A DNA stretch of 64,000 nt from Pseudomonas botevensis. Lineage in GTDB: Bacteria > Pseudomonadota > Gammaproteobacteria > Pseudomonadales > Pseudomonadaceae. The notes under the pieces were generated by a model. It saw only the letters and a program-made list of their open reading frames with translations, searched no databases and had not been told where the DNA came from. The stretch's first letter is position 1; every line of letters begins with the position of its first letter. Below, in pieces: positions 36,154 through 45,528 of the stretch. The DNA lies in NCBI RefSeq assembly GCF_019145475.1, contig NZ_JAHTKI010000001.1:248001-312000 (forward strand), written 5' to 3'. Both the position numbers and the translations under genes were made by a program.

Positions 36154-37521
36154 ATGAATCAAGCACTCGGCATCAAGCAGCCTGGTACATTCGATCCAGC
36201 ATTCAACAAGGGAAAGTTTCTCGGACTGCCCTTTTCTGGACGCTCCGAACTTTCGGCGGACGGGGTCCTGGCGTTGCCGGAGGGCAAGGCGATCATCCTT
36301 TCCCGATCCTGGGAAACTCCCGAGAAGTATGTGCTGGCGCGATTGAACGCGGATGGTTCTGCGGATACGCAGTTTGGAGAAAACAATCAGGGCATTGTCG
36401 AGGTACGGATCAAAGGCCTCATTGACCTGATGATTTTCAGCATCACCCACACTGAGAACGGTGGGTGGCTGGTTTTCGCACAGGGCACCTTTGAGCAGTA
36501 CACCGCGTTGCTATTGATTCGCCATCTCCAGGACGGTGAGCTGGATTTAACGTTGAACGGCAACGGGATTCTCAACATTCCTTACGGCAATTTCGGTAAC
36601 TCCGGTTATGACGCCATACCCGTAACCGCTTCCAGTCGGATTGATGCTCAAACCTCGAACAGCGCCGGGCAGCTTTCCCAGGGCGGCGCAGTTCCGGTGA
36701 TTGCGCAGGCTGACGGCAAGATTGTCATCGTCTCCAATGCTTACAACCGATCCGGAAAGATCCAGGCCATCGTCTTGCGACGTAATGCGAATGGTTCCCG
36801 CGACACGAGTTTGAACGAAAAAGGTTCTGCATTCGTCGAGCTTGAGGGGGTCATGTATGACTGGAGTACGGGCATGGGGGTAGCCCTTCAGCCGGATGGA
36901 TGCATTGTGGTTTGCGGCGATTTTTTCAATCAGGAGAGAGGCATATCCGGCGTGTTTGTGACGCGCCTTACCTATGCCGGCAAGGGCGACAATGAATTCA
37001 ATGAAGGACGCCCTGTAACGCTCACCAGTGGCTTTTCGATGCGTTTGCACTCGGTATCGCTAAGGGAAAGTGATGGCCGGATCGTCGCAGTCGGCAGGTC
37101 CAGGGAGGCGCTGGAAGAGCGCCAGAAAGGGTTGATCATGGTTTTGAACAAGAGCGGCTCTAACAGCCTCCCTTTCAATAAAGGCAAGCCGCTGTATTCA
37201 GGGTTTCTTTCTCAAGGGCTCAACTGGCGCTACTGCGTATCACAAGAAGACGGCGCGATCGTTGTGGGTGGAAGCGTCGGAGCCGGCGTCATTGATGACG
37301 AATTGTCTACGGTGGTCGCGCGTTTTCTACCGGACGCCACTCTGGACCCGATTTTCGGCGGAAAAGGCTACAGCGTGTTCAATGAGAGCGAGTTCATTGA
37401 AGAACCTGCTGGCATGGCGATGCGCGATGAACGACTCTTTATGTGCGGTTCTTTTTGGCAGGATCAAGACCCATATCCCAGCGTAACTGGCGGATTTGTT
37501 CTGTGTTATCTGTTGCGATGA
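36154..37521 (+). CDS. Delta-60-repeat (beta-propeller-like) protein
   Basis: A 455-residue protein without a signal peptide. It contains recurrent delta-60-type repeats, seen as DPAFNKGK, GSADTQFGENNQG, GELDLTLNGNG, GSRDTSLNEKG and ATLDPIFGGKG, each before strand-rich segments such as QPDGCIVVCGDF. These repeats usually fold as propeller blades. ATG 36154 follows GGAGAG at good distance; ATG 36139 is an alternative. Enzymatic function is not visible. It stands alone behind a perfect palindrome, so is probably under its own regulator. Confidence 0.75.
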   Translation: MNQALGIKQPGTFDPAFNKGKFLGLPFSGRSELSADGVLALPEGKAIILSRSWETPEKYVLARLNADGSADTQFGENNQGIVEVRIKGLIDLMIFSITHTENGGWLVFAQGTFEQYTALLLIRHLQDGELDLTLNGNGILNIPYGNFGNSGYDAIPVTASSRIDAQTSNSAGQLSQGGAVPVIAQADGKIVIVSNAYNRSGKIQAIVLRRNANGSRDTSLNEKGSAFVELEGVMYDWSTGMGVALQPDGCIVVCGDFFNQERGISGVFVTRLTYAGKGDNEFNEGRPVTLTSGFSMRLHSVSLRESDGRIVAVGRSREALEERQKGLIMVLNKSGSNSLPFNKGKPLYSGFLSQGLNWRYCVSQEDGAIVVGGSVGAGVIDDELSTVVARFLPDATLDPIFGGKGYSVFNESEFIEEPAGMAMRDERLFMCGSFWQDQDPYPSVTGGFVLCYLLR

Positions 37522-37548
37522 ACATTGGATAAGCCAGGGTCACGGTTT

Positions 37549-37577
37549 TTCGCGAGCAGGCTCGCTCCCACAGGGAT
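37549..37577. repeat. REP element
   Basis: CGCGAGCAGGCTCGCTCCCACAGG is the standard P. fluorescens REP core (GAGC/GCTC palindrome with CCCACAG end), located between two converging genes. Confidence 0.75.
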
Positions 37578-37610
37578 TGCGTAAACCCTGGGGAGCGGGC
37601 CTGTTGCGTA

Positions 37611-39011
37611 TCAGGCCTGGCTGAACTGCGAAGCCAGTTCGCGCAGCAGCACTTCCGCTTCCAGCACCTTGCTGACCACGTCGTTGGCCTTGTCGCGAGT
37701 CAGACCCACACGCTCCAGCAACGCATCCGGAATGTCCTCATCCGGCCCCGAGCCAATGCCGCGACTGCGCAGCAGGCGCACGGCCAGGCACACGAGGTTC
37801 GGGTACTCGGCGTAGGCGCCGTCGTAGCTCGGGTCATGCTGGAAGCGCAGGGCGGTGGCCAGTTCGTCCGGCATGTCCCAGTAGCGCATCAACCAGGAGC
37901 CGATCTGTTCGCGGCTGATGCCCAGCAGGTGTTGCTCGACATAGCTGTGGCACAGGTGCGGATTGACCTCCAGGTGGCGGCAGATCAGTGAGAAGTGCGG
38001 CGGGAACACGTGGGCCAGCAGCAGGTAGCCGAAGTTGTGCAGCAGACCGGCGAGGTAGGTCAGGCCGGCTTCCGGGCGCTGGGCGCGCGGCATGGCGCGG
38101 GTCAGGCCTTCGATGACGGCGGCGGTGTAGATCGACTGCTGCCAATACGGCGTGGTGTGTTGCGGGTGGTCCTTGGGCAGGCTCAGGGTCTTGCCCAGGG
38201 CCAGGCCCAGCGCGAGGTTGATCACCAGATCGAAACCGAGGACGCGGACGATGGCGTCTTCCACCGAGCGGATCTTGCCCGGCGAGGCGTAGTACGGCGA
38301 TGCCGCCCAGCTCACAACCTGCGCGGCCAGCGCCGGGTCGGTTTCGACCACGCCGGTGATGTCGTCGATGGTGGCGTTGGGGTCGACGCGCAGCTTGATG
38401 ATTTTCTGTGCGGTTTCGGCCAGCGGCGGAATCTCGATGGTCGCTTCCAGGCGTTGCTGGATGCGTCGTGCGGTGAACGCCTGCACGGCCTGGGTGATTT
38501 CCTCGCGGTCATCGTCCGGGCGGTCGAGGTTCGGCCGGATGCTGCTCAGGGCTTCGCCGAAGTTGGCGGCGCTGGCCTTGGTCAGCATGGTCTTGAATGC
38601 TTCGCTGGTGATTTCCAGCAGCACGCCCGGCTCGCCGGAGTTGATCAGCAACTTCGGCTCGCGCAGCAGGCCTTCTTCGTAGAGGCACGGCGAGCTGGTC
38701 AGCGCCGGCAGGCCTGGGAGCAGGCTCAGGCTATGTTTGCCGAGCATCTTTTCCAGGCGCTCGGTGGACACGGCGGTGAGGCGGCGGCCCGTCAGTTCGG
38801 CGAGGCGGTTGAGGTCCAGCAACTGGCTCTGCGGGAATAACACCATCAGCGCTCCGACCGCGTCGTCCAGCAACACGGCCTGCACCTTGCGCGAGGCATT
38901 GAGGCCGTGGTGGTCGAGCACTTCTTCGAAGGCAATGCCGAGTTTGTCGAGCAGCAGCCGAATGACTGACGGAGCGTGCGGAGTGTCGGGGGCGAGAGCA
39001 GCTTCGGTCAT
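37611..39011 (-). CDS. HDOD-domain signalling protein with N-terminal YbaK-like domain
   Basis: A 466-residue protein using ATG 39011 (MTEAALAPD) rather than the codons up to 39035. The N-terminal ~150 residues resemble a YbaK/aminoacyl-tRNA deacylase-like domain (KVQAVLLDD, LTGRRLTAVS). Residues ~195-400 are HDOD: IPPLAETAQKIIKL, VVETDPALAAQVVSWAAS, ALGFDLVINLALGLALG-like (shortened), then LLHNFGYLLLAHVFP. HDOD proteins are signalling scaffolds, often linked to cyclic-di-GMP or stress. In P. aeruginosa a comparable gene neighbours recG. Confidence 0.82.
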   Translation of the reverse strand: MTEAALAPDTPHAPSVIRLLLDKLGIAFEEVLDHHGLNASRKVQAVLLDDAVGALMVLFPQSQLLDLNRLAELTGRRLTAVSTERLEKMLGKHSLSLLPGLPALTSSPCLYEEGLLREPKLLINSGEPGVLLEITSEAFKTMLTKASAANFGEALSSIRPNLDRPDDDREEITQAVQAFTARRIQQRLEATIEIPPLAETAQKIIKLRVDPNATIDDITGVVETDPALAAQVVSWAASPYYASPGKIRSVEDAIVRVLGFDLVINLALGLALGKTLSLPKDHPQHTTPYWQQSIYTAAVIEGLTRAMPRAQRPEAGLTYLAGLLHNFGYLLLAHVFPPHFSLICRHLEVNPHLCHSYVEQHLLGISREQIGSWLMRYWDMPDELATALRFQHDPSYDGAYAEYPNLVCLAVRLLRSRGIGSGPDEDIPDALLERVGLTRDKANDVVSKVLEAEVLLRELASQFSQA

Positions 39012-39090
39012 GGTCTGTATCCGTTTTTGAAACAATTACCGGAGTATAACCAGCTTGCTCGGAACGAGCTGTCAGAAACTGCGACGGTGC

Positions 39091-41166
39091 TCACACTTGG
39101 CCGTATTGCTGCCCGTGGCGCAGCCAGCGGTCGAGCAACGGGCTGACGTGGGTCGGCCAGCGTTCCAGCAACGCTTGGGCGGCATCGCGCACGGCGGGCA
39201 GCAGATCGGCGTCGCGCATCAGGTCGGCGACCTTGAATTGCAGCAGGCCGGTCTGGCGGGTGCCGAGCATTTCGCCGGGGCCGCGCAGTTCGAGGTCTTT
39301 TTCGGCGATGACGAAACCATCGTTGGTTTCACGCATGATGCCCAGGCGCTGACGACCGATCTGTGACAGCGGCGGGTGATAGAGCAGCACGCAATGGCTG
39401 ACCGCGCTGCCCCGGCCGACCCGGCCGCGCAACTGGTGCAGTTGCGCGAGGCCCAGGCGTTCGGGGTTTTCGATAATCATCAGGCTGGCGTTGGGCACGT
39501 CGACGCCGACTTCGATCACCGTGGTCGCAACCAGCAGTTGCAGGTTGCCGGCCTTGAATTCCGCCATGACGGCGGCTTTTTCGGCGGGCTTCATGCGGCC
39601 GTGGATCAGCCCGACCTTCAACTCGCCGAGGGCGGCGGTGAGGTCTTCGAAAGTGGTTTCGGCGGCCTGGCAGGTCAGCTCTTCGGACTCTTCGATCAGC
39701 GTACACACCCAATAGGCCTGACGTCCTTCGGCGCAGGCGCTGCGCACCCGTTCGATGACTTCGACGCGGCGGGTGTCGGTGACGAGTACGGTGTTGACTG
39801 GCGTGCGGCCCGGCGGCAGTTCGTCGAGGATCGAGGTGTCGAGGTCGGCGTAGGCGCTCATCGCCAGGGTTCGCGGAATCGGCGTGGCGGTCATGATCAG
39901 TTGATGCGGACACATGCGCCCGCCAACGCCTTTCTGCCGCAGCGCCAGACGCTGTTGCACGCCGAAGCGGTGCTGTTCGTCGATGATCACTAGCGCGAGG
40001 TTCTTGAACTGCACTTCGTCCTGGAACAGCGCGTGGGTGCCGACCACCATCGGCGTGCCGCTGGCGATCTGCTCCAGCGCGGCCACGCGGTTCTTGCCCT
40101 TGAGCTTGCCGGCCAGCCACGCCACCTCGATGCCCAGCGGTTCGAGCCAGCGCTTGAAGGTGATGAAGTGCTGCTCGGCAAGAATCTCGGTCGGCGCCAT
40201 CAGCGCGACCTGATAACCCGCCTCCAGCGCTTGCAGCGCGGCGAGGGCGGCGACCACGGTCTTGCCGGCGCCGACATCACCCTGGATCAGGCGCAACATC
40301 GGTTCGTGCTGGCTGAGGTCGTAGGCGATTTCGTTGCCGACGCGCTGTTGGGCGCCAGTCGGATTGAAGCCGAGGTTGGCCAGGTATTTGGCCGGCAGCT
40401 TCGTGGCTTTGGGCATCGCTGGCGCGCGCAGGGAACGCATGCTTTCGCGCAGGCGCTGCTGGGAGAGTTGGTGAGTCAGCAACTCTTCGAAGGCCAGACG
40501 ATGTTGCGCCCAGTGATGACCGAGGGCCAGTTCATCGACGTCGGCGTCGGCGGGCGGGTTGTGCAGGTAACGGATCGCGTCGGCCAGCGGCGCCAGTTGA
40601 TAGTCGCGGGCCAGTTCGGTCGGCAGCCAGTCGGGCAGGGTGGCGGGCTTGAGCAGGGTCAGGGTCTGCAGGCACAACTGGCGCAGACGCTGCTGGGTCA
40701 GGCCTTCGGTCAGCGGGTAGACCGGGGTCAGCGTTTCATCCACCGGCGGCGGTTCGTCGCCGTTGATCGCGCGGTATTCCGGGTGGTAGATCTCAAGTCC
40801 CGAGGCGCCGGGCCGGGCTTCGCCGTAGCAGCGAATCCGCGTGCCGCGCTTGAGGCCTTCCTTCTGCGCATTGCTGAAGTGGTAGAAACGCAGGCTGAGG
40901 CCGCCGGTGCCGTCCTGCAAGCGCACCACCAGGCTGCGCCGCCGGCCCATGACCACGTCGGCACCGCTGACGGTGCCTTCGACCACGGCGTCCTGTCCCG
41001 GCCGCAACGCGCCGATCGGCACCACACGGGTGCGATCCTGGTAGCGCAGCGGCAGGTGGAACAGCACGTCCTGCAAGTTCTCCAGGCCGACCTTGGCGAG
41101 TTTCTCGGCCATGGCTTCGCCGACACCCTTGAGTGCCGTCACCGACACTTGCGACAACTCGCTCAT
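39091..41166 (-). CDS. recG: ATP-dependent DNA helicase RecG
   Basis: A 691-residue branch-migration helicase that remodels stalled replication forks and Holliday junctions. Domains: N-terminal wedge/OB region (~50-170, VVMGRRRSLVVRLQDGTGG), helicase domain 1 with Walker A GDVGAGKT and the DEQHRFG box, motif III TATPIPRTLAM, helicase domain 2 with LIHGRMKPAEK and QLRGRVGRG, and the C-terminal RecG wedge residues GTRQTGLLQF. Complete. It is followed 9 bp upstream on the same strand by oxyR, so the two may share a transcript. Confidence 0.97.
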   Translation of the reverse strand: MSELSQVSVTALKGVGEAMAEKLAKVGLENLQDVLFHLPLRYQDRTRVVPIGALRPGQDAVVEGTVSGADVVMGRRRSLVVRLQDGTGGLSLRFYHFSNAQKEGLKRGTRIRCYGEARPGASGLEIYHPEYRAINGDEPPPVDETLTPVYPLTEGLTQQRLRQLCLQTLTLLKPATLPDWLPTELARDYQLAPLADAIRYLHNPPADADVDELALGHHWAQHRLAFEELLTHQLSQQRLRESMRSLRAPAMPKATKLPAKYLANLGFNPTGAQQRVGNEIAYDLSQHEPMLRLIQGDVGAGKTVVAALAALQALEAGYQVALMAPTEILAEQHFITFKRWLEPLGIEVAWLAGKLKGKNRVAALEQIASGTPMVVGTHALFQDEVQFKNLALVIIDEQHRFGVQQRLALRQKGVGGRMCPHQLIMTATPIPRTLAMSAYADLDTSILDELPPGRTPVNTVLVTDTRRVEVIERVRSACAEGRQAYWVCTLIEESEELTCQAAETTFEDLTAALGELKVGLIHGRMKPAEKAAVMAEFKAGNLQLLVATTVIEVGVDVPNASLMIIENPERLGLAQLHQLRGRVGRGSAVSHCVLLYHPPLSQIGRQRLGIMRETNDGFVIAEKDLELRGPGEMLGTRQTGLLQFKVADLMRDADLLPAVRDAAQALLERWPTHVSPLLDRWLRHGQQYGQV

Positions 41167-41175
41167 GACGCTCGC

Positions 41176-42105
41176 TTAACCCGCCGTGACCGGTGCCGCC
41201 GGCTTGGCGACCGAGCACAGGCGAATGGAGTCGGCGAGGATCTCGATGGCTTTCGGTCGTGGGAAGCTCGCACGCCAGGCAATGGCGACGGTGCGGAACG
41301 GCACGGGCGCCGACAGTGGCCGCACTTCGATCACGCCCGGTGCGTAGTGATGGCTGTCCACCGCCGACAGCGGCAGGATCGAAATGCCCAGGCCCGAAGC
41401 GACCATGTGGCGAATGGTTTCCAGCGAGCTGGACTCGACCGTGGTGTGCTTGGCGCCGTCGTTGCCCTTGGTCAGGGTCGGGCAGGCTTCGAGTACCTGA
41501 TCACGGAAGCAGTGGCCTTCGCCGAGCAGCAGCAGGCTCTTGTCGTTGAGCAGGCCGGCGTCGATGGATTCCTTTTGTGTCCACGGGTGCTGGGCCGGCA
41601 TCAGGACGTAGAACGGCTCGTCGTAGAGTTGCAGGGTCAGCACGTCGGCTTCGTTGAACGGCAGGGCGATGATGATCGCGTCCAGCTCGCCGTTGCGCAG
41701 TTTGTCGCGCAGCACGTGGGTGAAGTTTTCTTCGATGTACAACGGCATCTGCGGGGCGACCCGGTGCAGTTGTGGGATCAGGTGCGGAAAGAGGTACGGG
41801 CCGACGGTGTAGATCGCGCCGACTTTCAGCGGAGCGGTCAACTGGTTCTTGCCAGCCTGGGCCAGTTCGCGGATGCCCTGGGCCTGTTCCAGTACCTTCT
41901 GCGCCTGGGCAACGATGCTCTCGCCGACCGGGGTCAGGCGCACGGCGCTTTTGCTGCGCTCGAAAATCAGCACACCGAGTTCGTCTTCAAGCTTTTTCAC
42001 GCCCACCGAAAGGGTCGGCTGGCTGACGTGGCAACGCTCGGCCGCGTGGCCGAAATGCTGCTCTTGGGCGAGGGTAACGATGTAGCGTAATTCTGTGAGA
42101 GTCAT
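41176..42105 (-). CDS. oxyR: Hydrogen-peroxide sensor and LysR-type regulator OxyR
   Basis: A 309-residue LysR-family activator. The N-terminal winged helix (MTLTELRYIVTLAQEQHFG, HVSQPTLSVGVKKLEDEL-type element) is followed by a substrate-like sensor domain with the two redox cysteines in GEGHCFRDQVLEACP, spaced as Cys199/Cys208 of classical OxyR. Oxidation forms a disulfide that switches on catalase and peroxidase genes. oxyR next to recG is the arrangement known in Pseudomonas, where read-through helps DNA repair under peroxide stress. Confidence 0.96.
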   Translation of the reverse strand: MTLTELRYIVTLAQEQHFGHAAERCHVSQPTLSVGVKKLEDELGVLIFERSKSAVRLTPVGESIVAQAQKVLEQAQGIRELAQAGKNQLTAPLKVGAIYTVGPYLFPHLIPQLHRVAPQMPLYIEENFTHVLRDKLRNGELDAIIIALPFNEADVLTLQLYDEPFYVLMPAQHPWTQKESIDAGLLNDKSLLLLGEGHCFRDQVLEACPTLTKGNDGAKHTTVESSSLETIRHMVASGLGISILPLSAVDSHHYAPGVIEVRPLSAPVPFRTVAIAWRASFPRPKAIEILADSIRLCSVAKPAAPVTAG

Positions 42106-42222
42106 AGCAAGCGTCCATGAAGATGCGGGCCAAGCATACCGGCTGCAATCGATAGACGCACGTTATCAGACTGAGTGAGGCGTGCGACACCGGGCAATGC
42201 CGGTTTGCCAGGGATAGATAAG

Positions 42223-42250
42223 CAAAAGGCACCTTTCGGTGCCTTTTTTG
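42223..42250 (-). terminator. Rho-independent terminator behind tonB
   Basis: AAAAGGCACC-TTTC-GGTGCCTTTTTT: perfect stem with A/T tracts on both sides, so it can work in both directions. It lies downstream of tonB on the minus strand and separates it from oxyR. Confidence 0.85.
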
Positions 42251-42287
42251 GCTGGAGCTATTGGTTGGTGCATCAGCCTGCGGAAGA

Positions 42288-43037
42288 TCAGCGGCGTTTT
42301 TCCAGCGAGTACACAAACGGCGCAACAATTTCGATCGAGCCATTGGTCAACATGTCGGCCGGTGGCTTGGGCAGCGGTTGGGCGCGGCGGATCATTTCCA
42401 GGGTGGCCCGGTCCAGATCGGCGTTGCCGGAGCGGCCCACCAGTTCGAACGACAGCACGTTGCCTTCGGCATCGACCACGAAGCGCAGCCGGTTCAAGCC
42501 TTCCTTGCCCCGCGCCTGAGCGCTGGCCGGGTACTTCTTGTACTTGCCCAGGTGCGCAAGCAAGGTGCCCTGCCAACTGGCCTTGGCCGCCATTTGCGCA
42601 GGCGACGGGCCTGGCGCAGGTTGAGCGGATTTCTCCGTCGGCGCCTGGGTCGGCTGGGTTTCCGCCGGTTTTTCCTCGGACGGTTTTTCCTTCACCGGTT
42701 CCGGCTTCTTCTCCACCGGTTTGGGCGGCTGAGGTTTCGGCTTCGGCTTGGGTTTGGGCTGAGGTACGGCGATCTCGGCCTTCGGCGCCTCAGCCAGTTT
42801 CGGCAGCGGCAACTCTTCGACCGGAGCCGGTGGCTGCGGCGGTGTGACGACTTTCGGCGGAGCAGGCGGTGGCGGGGCCGGAACCGGCGCCAGCTCGACC
42901 ATCATGGCCTGGGGAGGCAGCTCGATGGGCGGGCGGGCGGTCCAGTTCAGCGCCAGCGCGATGGCCAGCGCGTGAACGCCCAGCACCACGACCAGGCTAC
43001 CGCTGTAACGCGTCAGCTTATGGCGCGTCGTGATCAT
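42288..43037 (-). CDS. tonB: Energy-transducing protein TonB
   Basis: A 249-residue TonB. One N-terminal transmembrane helix (SLVVVLGVHALAIALAL), a long proline/lysine-rich rod (PQPKPKPKPKPQPPKPVEKK) that spans the periplasm, and a C-terminal TonB domain (YPASAQARGKEGLNRLRFVV, then NADLDRATLEMIRRA). It transmits the proton-motive force from ExbBD to outer-membrane siderophore and heme receptors. It overlaps exbD by 4 bp, forming exbB-exbD-tonB on the minus strand. Confidence 0.96.
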   Translation of the reverse strand: MITTRHKLTRYSGSLVVVLGVHALAIALALNWTARPPIELPPQAMMVELAPVPAPPPPAPPKVVTPPQPPAPVEELPLPKLAEAPKAEIAVPQPKPKPKPKPQPPKPVEKKPEPVKEKPSEEKPAETQPTQAPTEKSAQPAPGPSPAQMAAKASWQGTLLAHLGKYKKYPASAQARGKEGLNRLRFVVDAEGNVLSFELVGRSGNADLDRATLEMIRRAQPLPKPPADMLTNGSIEIVAPFVYSLEKRR

Positions 43038-43462
43038 TTCTTGGCTGCCGTCTCGAGTCCGACCAGACCGACTTTCAGGTAACCGGCCGAGCGCAGGTTG
43101 TCCATCACGCTCATCAGGTCGCCGTAATCCACGCCTTTGTCAGCCTGGAAGAAAATGGTCGTGTCTTTCTTGCCTTTGGTCCGGGCGTCGAGGGTCGCGC
43201 CGAGGGCTTCGGGCTTCACTTCGTCTTCACCGAGGAACAGGCGCTGGTCAGCCTTCACGCTGAGGAACACCGGTTTCTCCGGCCGTGGCGCCGGTTTGGC
43301 GGTCGAGGCAGGCAGGTCGACTTTGATGTCCACGGTGGCCAACGGAGCGGCCACCATGAAGATGATCAACAGCACCAGCATCACGTCGATGAACGGTGTG
43401 ACGTTGATTTCGTGGTTCTCGGCCAGATCGTCGTCTGCGCCTTCTTTCAAATGCAGGCCCAT
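43034..43462 (-). CDS. exbD: TonB-system proton channel subunit ExbD
   Basis: A 142-residue ExbD. One N-terminal transmembrane helix carries the essential aspartate (INVTPFIDVMLVLLIIFMV), followed by a periplasmic domain. Six bp separate it from exbB and it overlaps tonB by 4 bp. ExbB pentamers with ExbD form the proton-driven motor that energises TonB. Confidence 0.97.
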   Translation of the reverse strand: MGLHLKEGADDDLAENHEINVTPFIDVMLVLLIIFMVAAPLATVDIKVDLPASTAKPAPRPEKPVFLSVKADQRLFLGEDEVKPEALGATLDARTKGKKDTTIFFQADKGVDYGDLMSVMDNLRSAGYLKVGLVGLETAAKK

Positions 43463-43468
43463 GGCCGA

Positions 43469-44422
43469 TTACCCCACTTTGACCATGTGCGGCTGCGAGC
43501 TGCGCTCAGGCTGGTGGTCGAGGTCGCGGCTGACCAGCAGCAGGACCTGTGCCGAAGCATCGGACACCTGCGCCTTGTAACCGGCGATGGAGCGGGCGAA
43601 CACGTTGTAGATCACTACCGCAGGAATCGCCGCGACCAGACCCAGCGCGGTGGCCAGCAACGCCTCGGCGATGCCCGGTGCGACAACGGCCAGGTTGGTG
43701 GTCTGGGTTTTGGCGATGCCGATGAAGCTGTTCATGATGCCCCACACGGTGCCGAACAGGCCGACGAACGGTGCGGTGGAACCGATGGTGGCGAGTACGC
43801 CGGTGCCGCTGCTCATGTTGCGGCCACAGGCGGCCACCAGGCGCTCGAGGCGGAAGCTGACGCGCTCCTTGATGCCTTCTTTCTCGCGGGCGTTGGCCGA
43901 CAGGCGCATTTCTTCGAGGGCATCATGCACCAACAGGTTGGCGAGGGTGCCTTCCTTGCCGGCGGTGGCGCTCGCTTCTTTAAGGGTGACGGCTTTCTTC
44001 AGGTTGGCGATTTCACCGCGCAGACGACGCTTGGCGCCCATCAGCTCGAAGCCTTTGGCGATCCAGATGGTCCAGGTGATGATCGAAGCGATGGCCAGAC
44101 CGATCATCACGATTTTCACGATGATGTCGGCGTTCTGGTACATGCCCCATGGCGACAGGTCGTGGGCCATACCCAGGGTGTTGTCGGCTTCGAGGACTTC
44201 CGGTGCGGCGTCGACTGCCGAGGCATCGACAGCCTGAACCGGATCGGTGGCGACTGGCGTGGTAGCCGGGGCGGCATGTTCGGTCGCGGCCGGGGTGGCT
44301 GGCGCTTGTGCGTCAGCGAACGCGGCGACCGGCGCCAGCGTCAGGCTGAGCAGCAGGGCGACCACGGCGCTCCAGGCGCTGGCTCGTTTGGTTGGCGAAG
44401 CGGAGGTTTGATTACGTGTCAT
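43469..44422 (-). CDS. exbB: TonB-system motor protein ExbB (long form)
   Basis: A 317-residue ExbB starting at ATG 44422 (MTRNQTSASP). It has an N-terminal signal-like segment (SAVVALLLSLTLAPVAAFA) and an alanine/proline-rich periplasmic extension of ~60 residues, the long form found in Pseudomonas, then three transmembrane helices: ~105-127, and the conserved pair with GSTAPFVGLFGTVWGIMNSF and LLATALGLVAAIPAVVIYN. First gene of exbB-exbD-tonB; a Fur-like sequence lies upstream. Confidence 0.95.
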   Translation of the reverse strand: MTRNQTSASPTKRASAWSAVVALLLSLTLAPVAAFADAQAPATPAATEHAAPATTPVATDPVQAVDASAVDAAPEVLEADNTLGMAHDLSPWGMYQNADIIVKIVMIGLAIASIITWTIWIAKGFELMGAKRRLRGEIANLKKAVTLKEASATAGKEGTLANLLVHDALEEMRLSANAREKEGIKERVSFRLERLVAACGRNMSSGTGVLATIGSTAPFVGLFGTVWGIMNSFIGIAKTQTTNLAVVAPGIAEALLATALGLVAAIPAVVIYNVFARSIAGYKAQVSDASAQVLLLVSRDLDHQPERSSQPHMVKVG

Positions 44423-44498
44423 GCTGGCCGGACCTGAGATAGAAAAACGGTGATGCTCTTCCAGGCCTCGTGAGGCCGAGAACAAAAGTGGCGTGCAT

Positions 44499-44520
44499 TA
44501 TTGCAAGTAATTCTTGTTAA
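44499..44520 (-). promoter_or_regulatory. Possible Fur box upstream of exbB
   Basis: TGCAAGTAATTCTTGTTAA is near-palindromic (CAAG-N5-CTTG) and close to Fur sites of the form GCAAATNATTCTCATT. It lies 80-100 bp before exbB, in keeping with iron control of TonB systems. Match is by eye only. Confidence 0.4.
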
Positions 44521-44610
44521 CAAAAGTAATAGAGTAGCTTTTTTTCCTGCATTGCTAGCCGCTCGTCCCTTGCCGAGGCTAGTCTGTGGCTTTCCGATGG
44601 GAGATTTTTG

Positions 44611-45468
44611 ATGTCCGCGCCTTCTGTTTTGATCGCCGGCTGCGGTGATGTCGGCAGTCGTCTGGCTACGCAATTGCTGGCCGGGAACTGGCAGGTTTAT
44701 GGTTTGCGTCGCTCGATTTCGCGTTTGCCGGCCGGGGTGATCGGTGTGGCGGGTGATCTGTTCAACGCCGAGTGCCCGGCTGACTGGCCGTCGGGTTCGC
44801 TGGATTATCTGGTGTACAGCGCCGCCGCCACCGAACATGACGAGGCGGGCTACCGCGCCGCTTACGTCGAGGGTTTGCAGCATGTGCTGGGCTGGCTGAA
44901 GCAGCATGGGCAGCAGCCGAAACGGATTCTGTTTGTCTCCAGCAGCAGCGTTTACGGTCAGCAGAATGGCGAGTGGGTGGATGAGTCCTCCGAGACGGTC
45001 GCGGCCGGTTACTCGGGCCGCTTGATGCTCGAAGCCGAGCAGGTGGCGCTGACCAGCGGCATCCCGGCGAGCATCGTGCGCCTGACCGGCATCTATGGCC
45101 CTGGCCGCGAATGGTTGCTGACCCAGGTGCGTCGCGGGTATCGGGTGGCGATCGATCCGCCGCTCTATGGCAATCGCATTCACGTCGATGACGCGGCGGG
45201 GTTGATGGCGTTTCTACTGGAAACCGATCGACGTGGCGTCGCGCTGGATGACGTCTATATCGGCGTGGACGACGCGCCGGCACCGCTGGCCGACGTGGTG
45301 GCGTGGTTGCGCGAGTATCTGGGTGTCACCGAATGGGCGGAGGACGCCAGTGTGCGTCGCACCGGCAGCAAGCGTTGCAGCAACGGGCGGGCGAAAGCGC
45401 TGGGCTGGACGCCGAGGTATGCGAGTTTTCGCGAAGGTTATGCGGCGATTCTTGAAGGGCGCTGCTGA
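44611..45468 (+). CDS. NAD-dependent epimerase/SDR-family protein
   Basis: A 285-residue extended SDR protein. The N-terminal dinucleotide motif is GCGDVGSRLA (GxGxxG-type), the active-site region has FVSSSSVYGQ and a later YSGRLMLEAE where the usual YxxxK lysine is replaced by leucine/methionine-type residues, so catalysis may differ. IVRLTGIYGPGR and NRIHVDDAAG are typical of the YeeZ-like subfamily. ATG 44611 is used with GGGAG upstream. It diverges from exbB. Substrate not known. Confidence 0.85.
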   Translation: MSAPSVLIAGCGDVGSRLATQLLAGNWQVYGLRRSISRLPAGVIGVAGDLFNAECPADWPSGSLDYLVYSAAATEHDEAGYRAAYVEGLQHVLGWLKQHGQQPKRILFVSSSSVYGQQNGEWVDESSETVAAGYSGRLMLEAEQVALTSGIPASIVRLTGIYGPGREWLLTQVRRGYRVAIDPPLYGNRIHVDDAAGLMAFLLETDRRGVALDDVYIGVDDAPAPLADVVAWLREYLGVTEWAEDASVRRTGSKRCSNGRAKALGWTPRYASFREGYAAILEGRC

Positions 45469-45489
45469 CGTTTAAAGGCTGAAAACGAC

Positions 45490-45520
45490 TGTGGGAGCAA
45501 GACTGCTCCCACAGGGATTT
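45490..45520. repeat. REP-like palindrome, possible terminator
   Basis: TGTGGGAGCA-AGAC-TGCTCCCACA is a perfect inverted repeat with the REP core, between converging genes. It may also halt transcription although no strong T-run follows. Confidence 0.7.
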
Positions 45521-45528
45521 CTACGGCT

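Noticed and set aside
40033-42090. A 685-codon plus-strand frame across recG and oxyR
   Set aside because: Antisense shadow of two well-defined genes.
45490-45520. Read first as a dedicated rho-independent terminator
   Set aside because: The palindrome equals the REP core and no strong T-run follows, so it is listed as a repeat with possible terminator effect.
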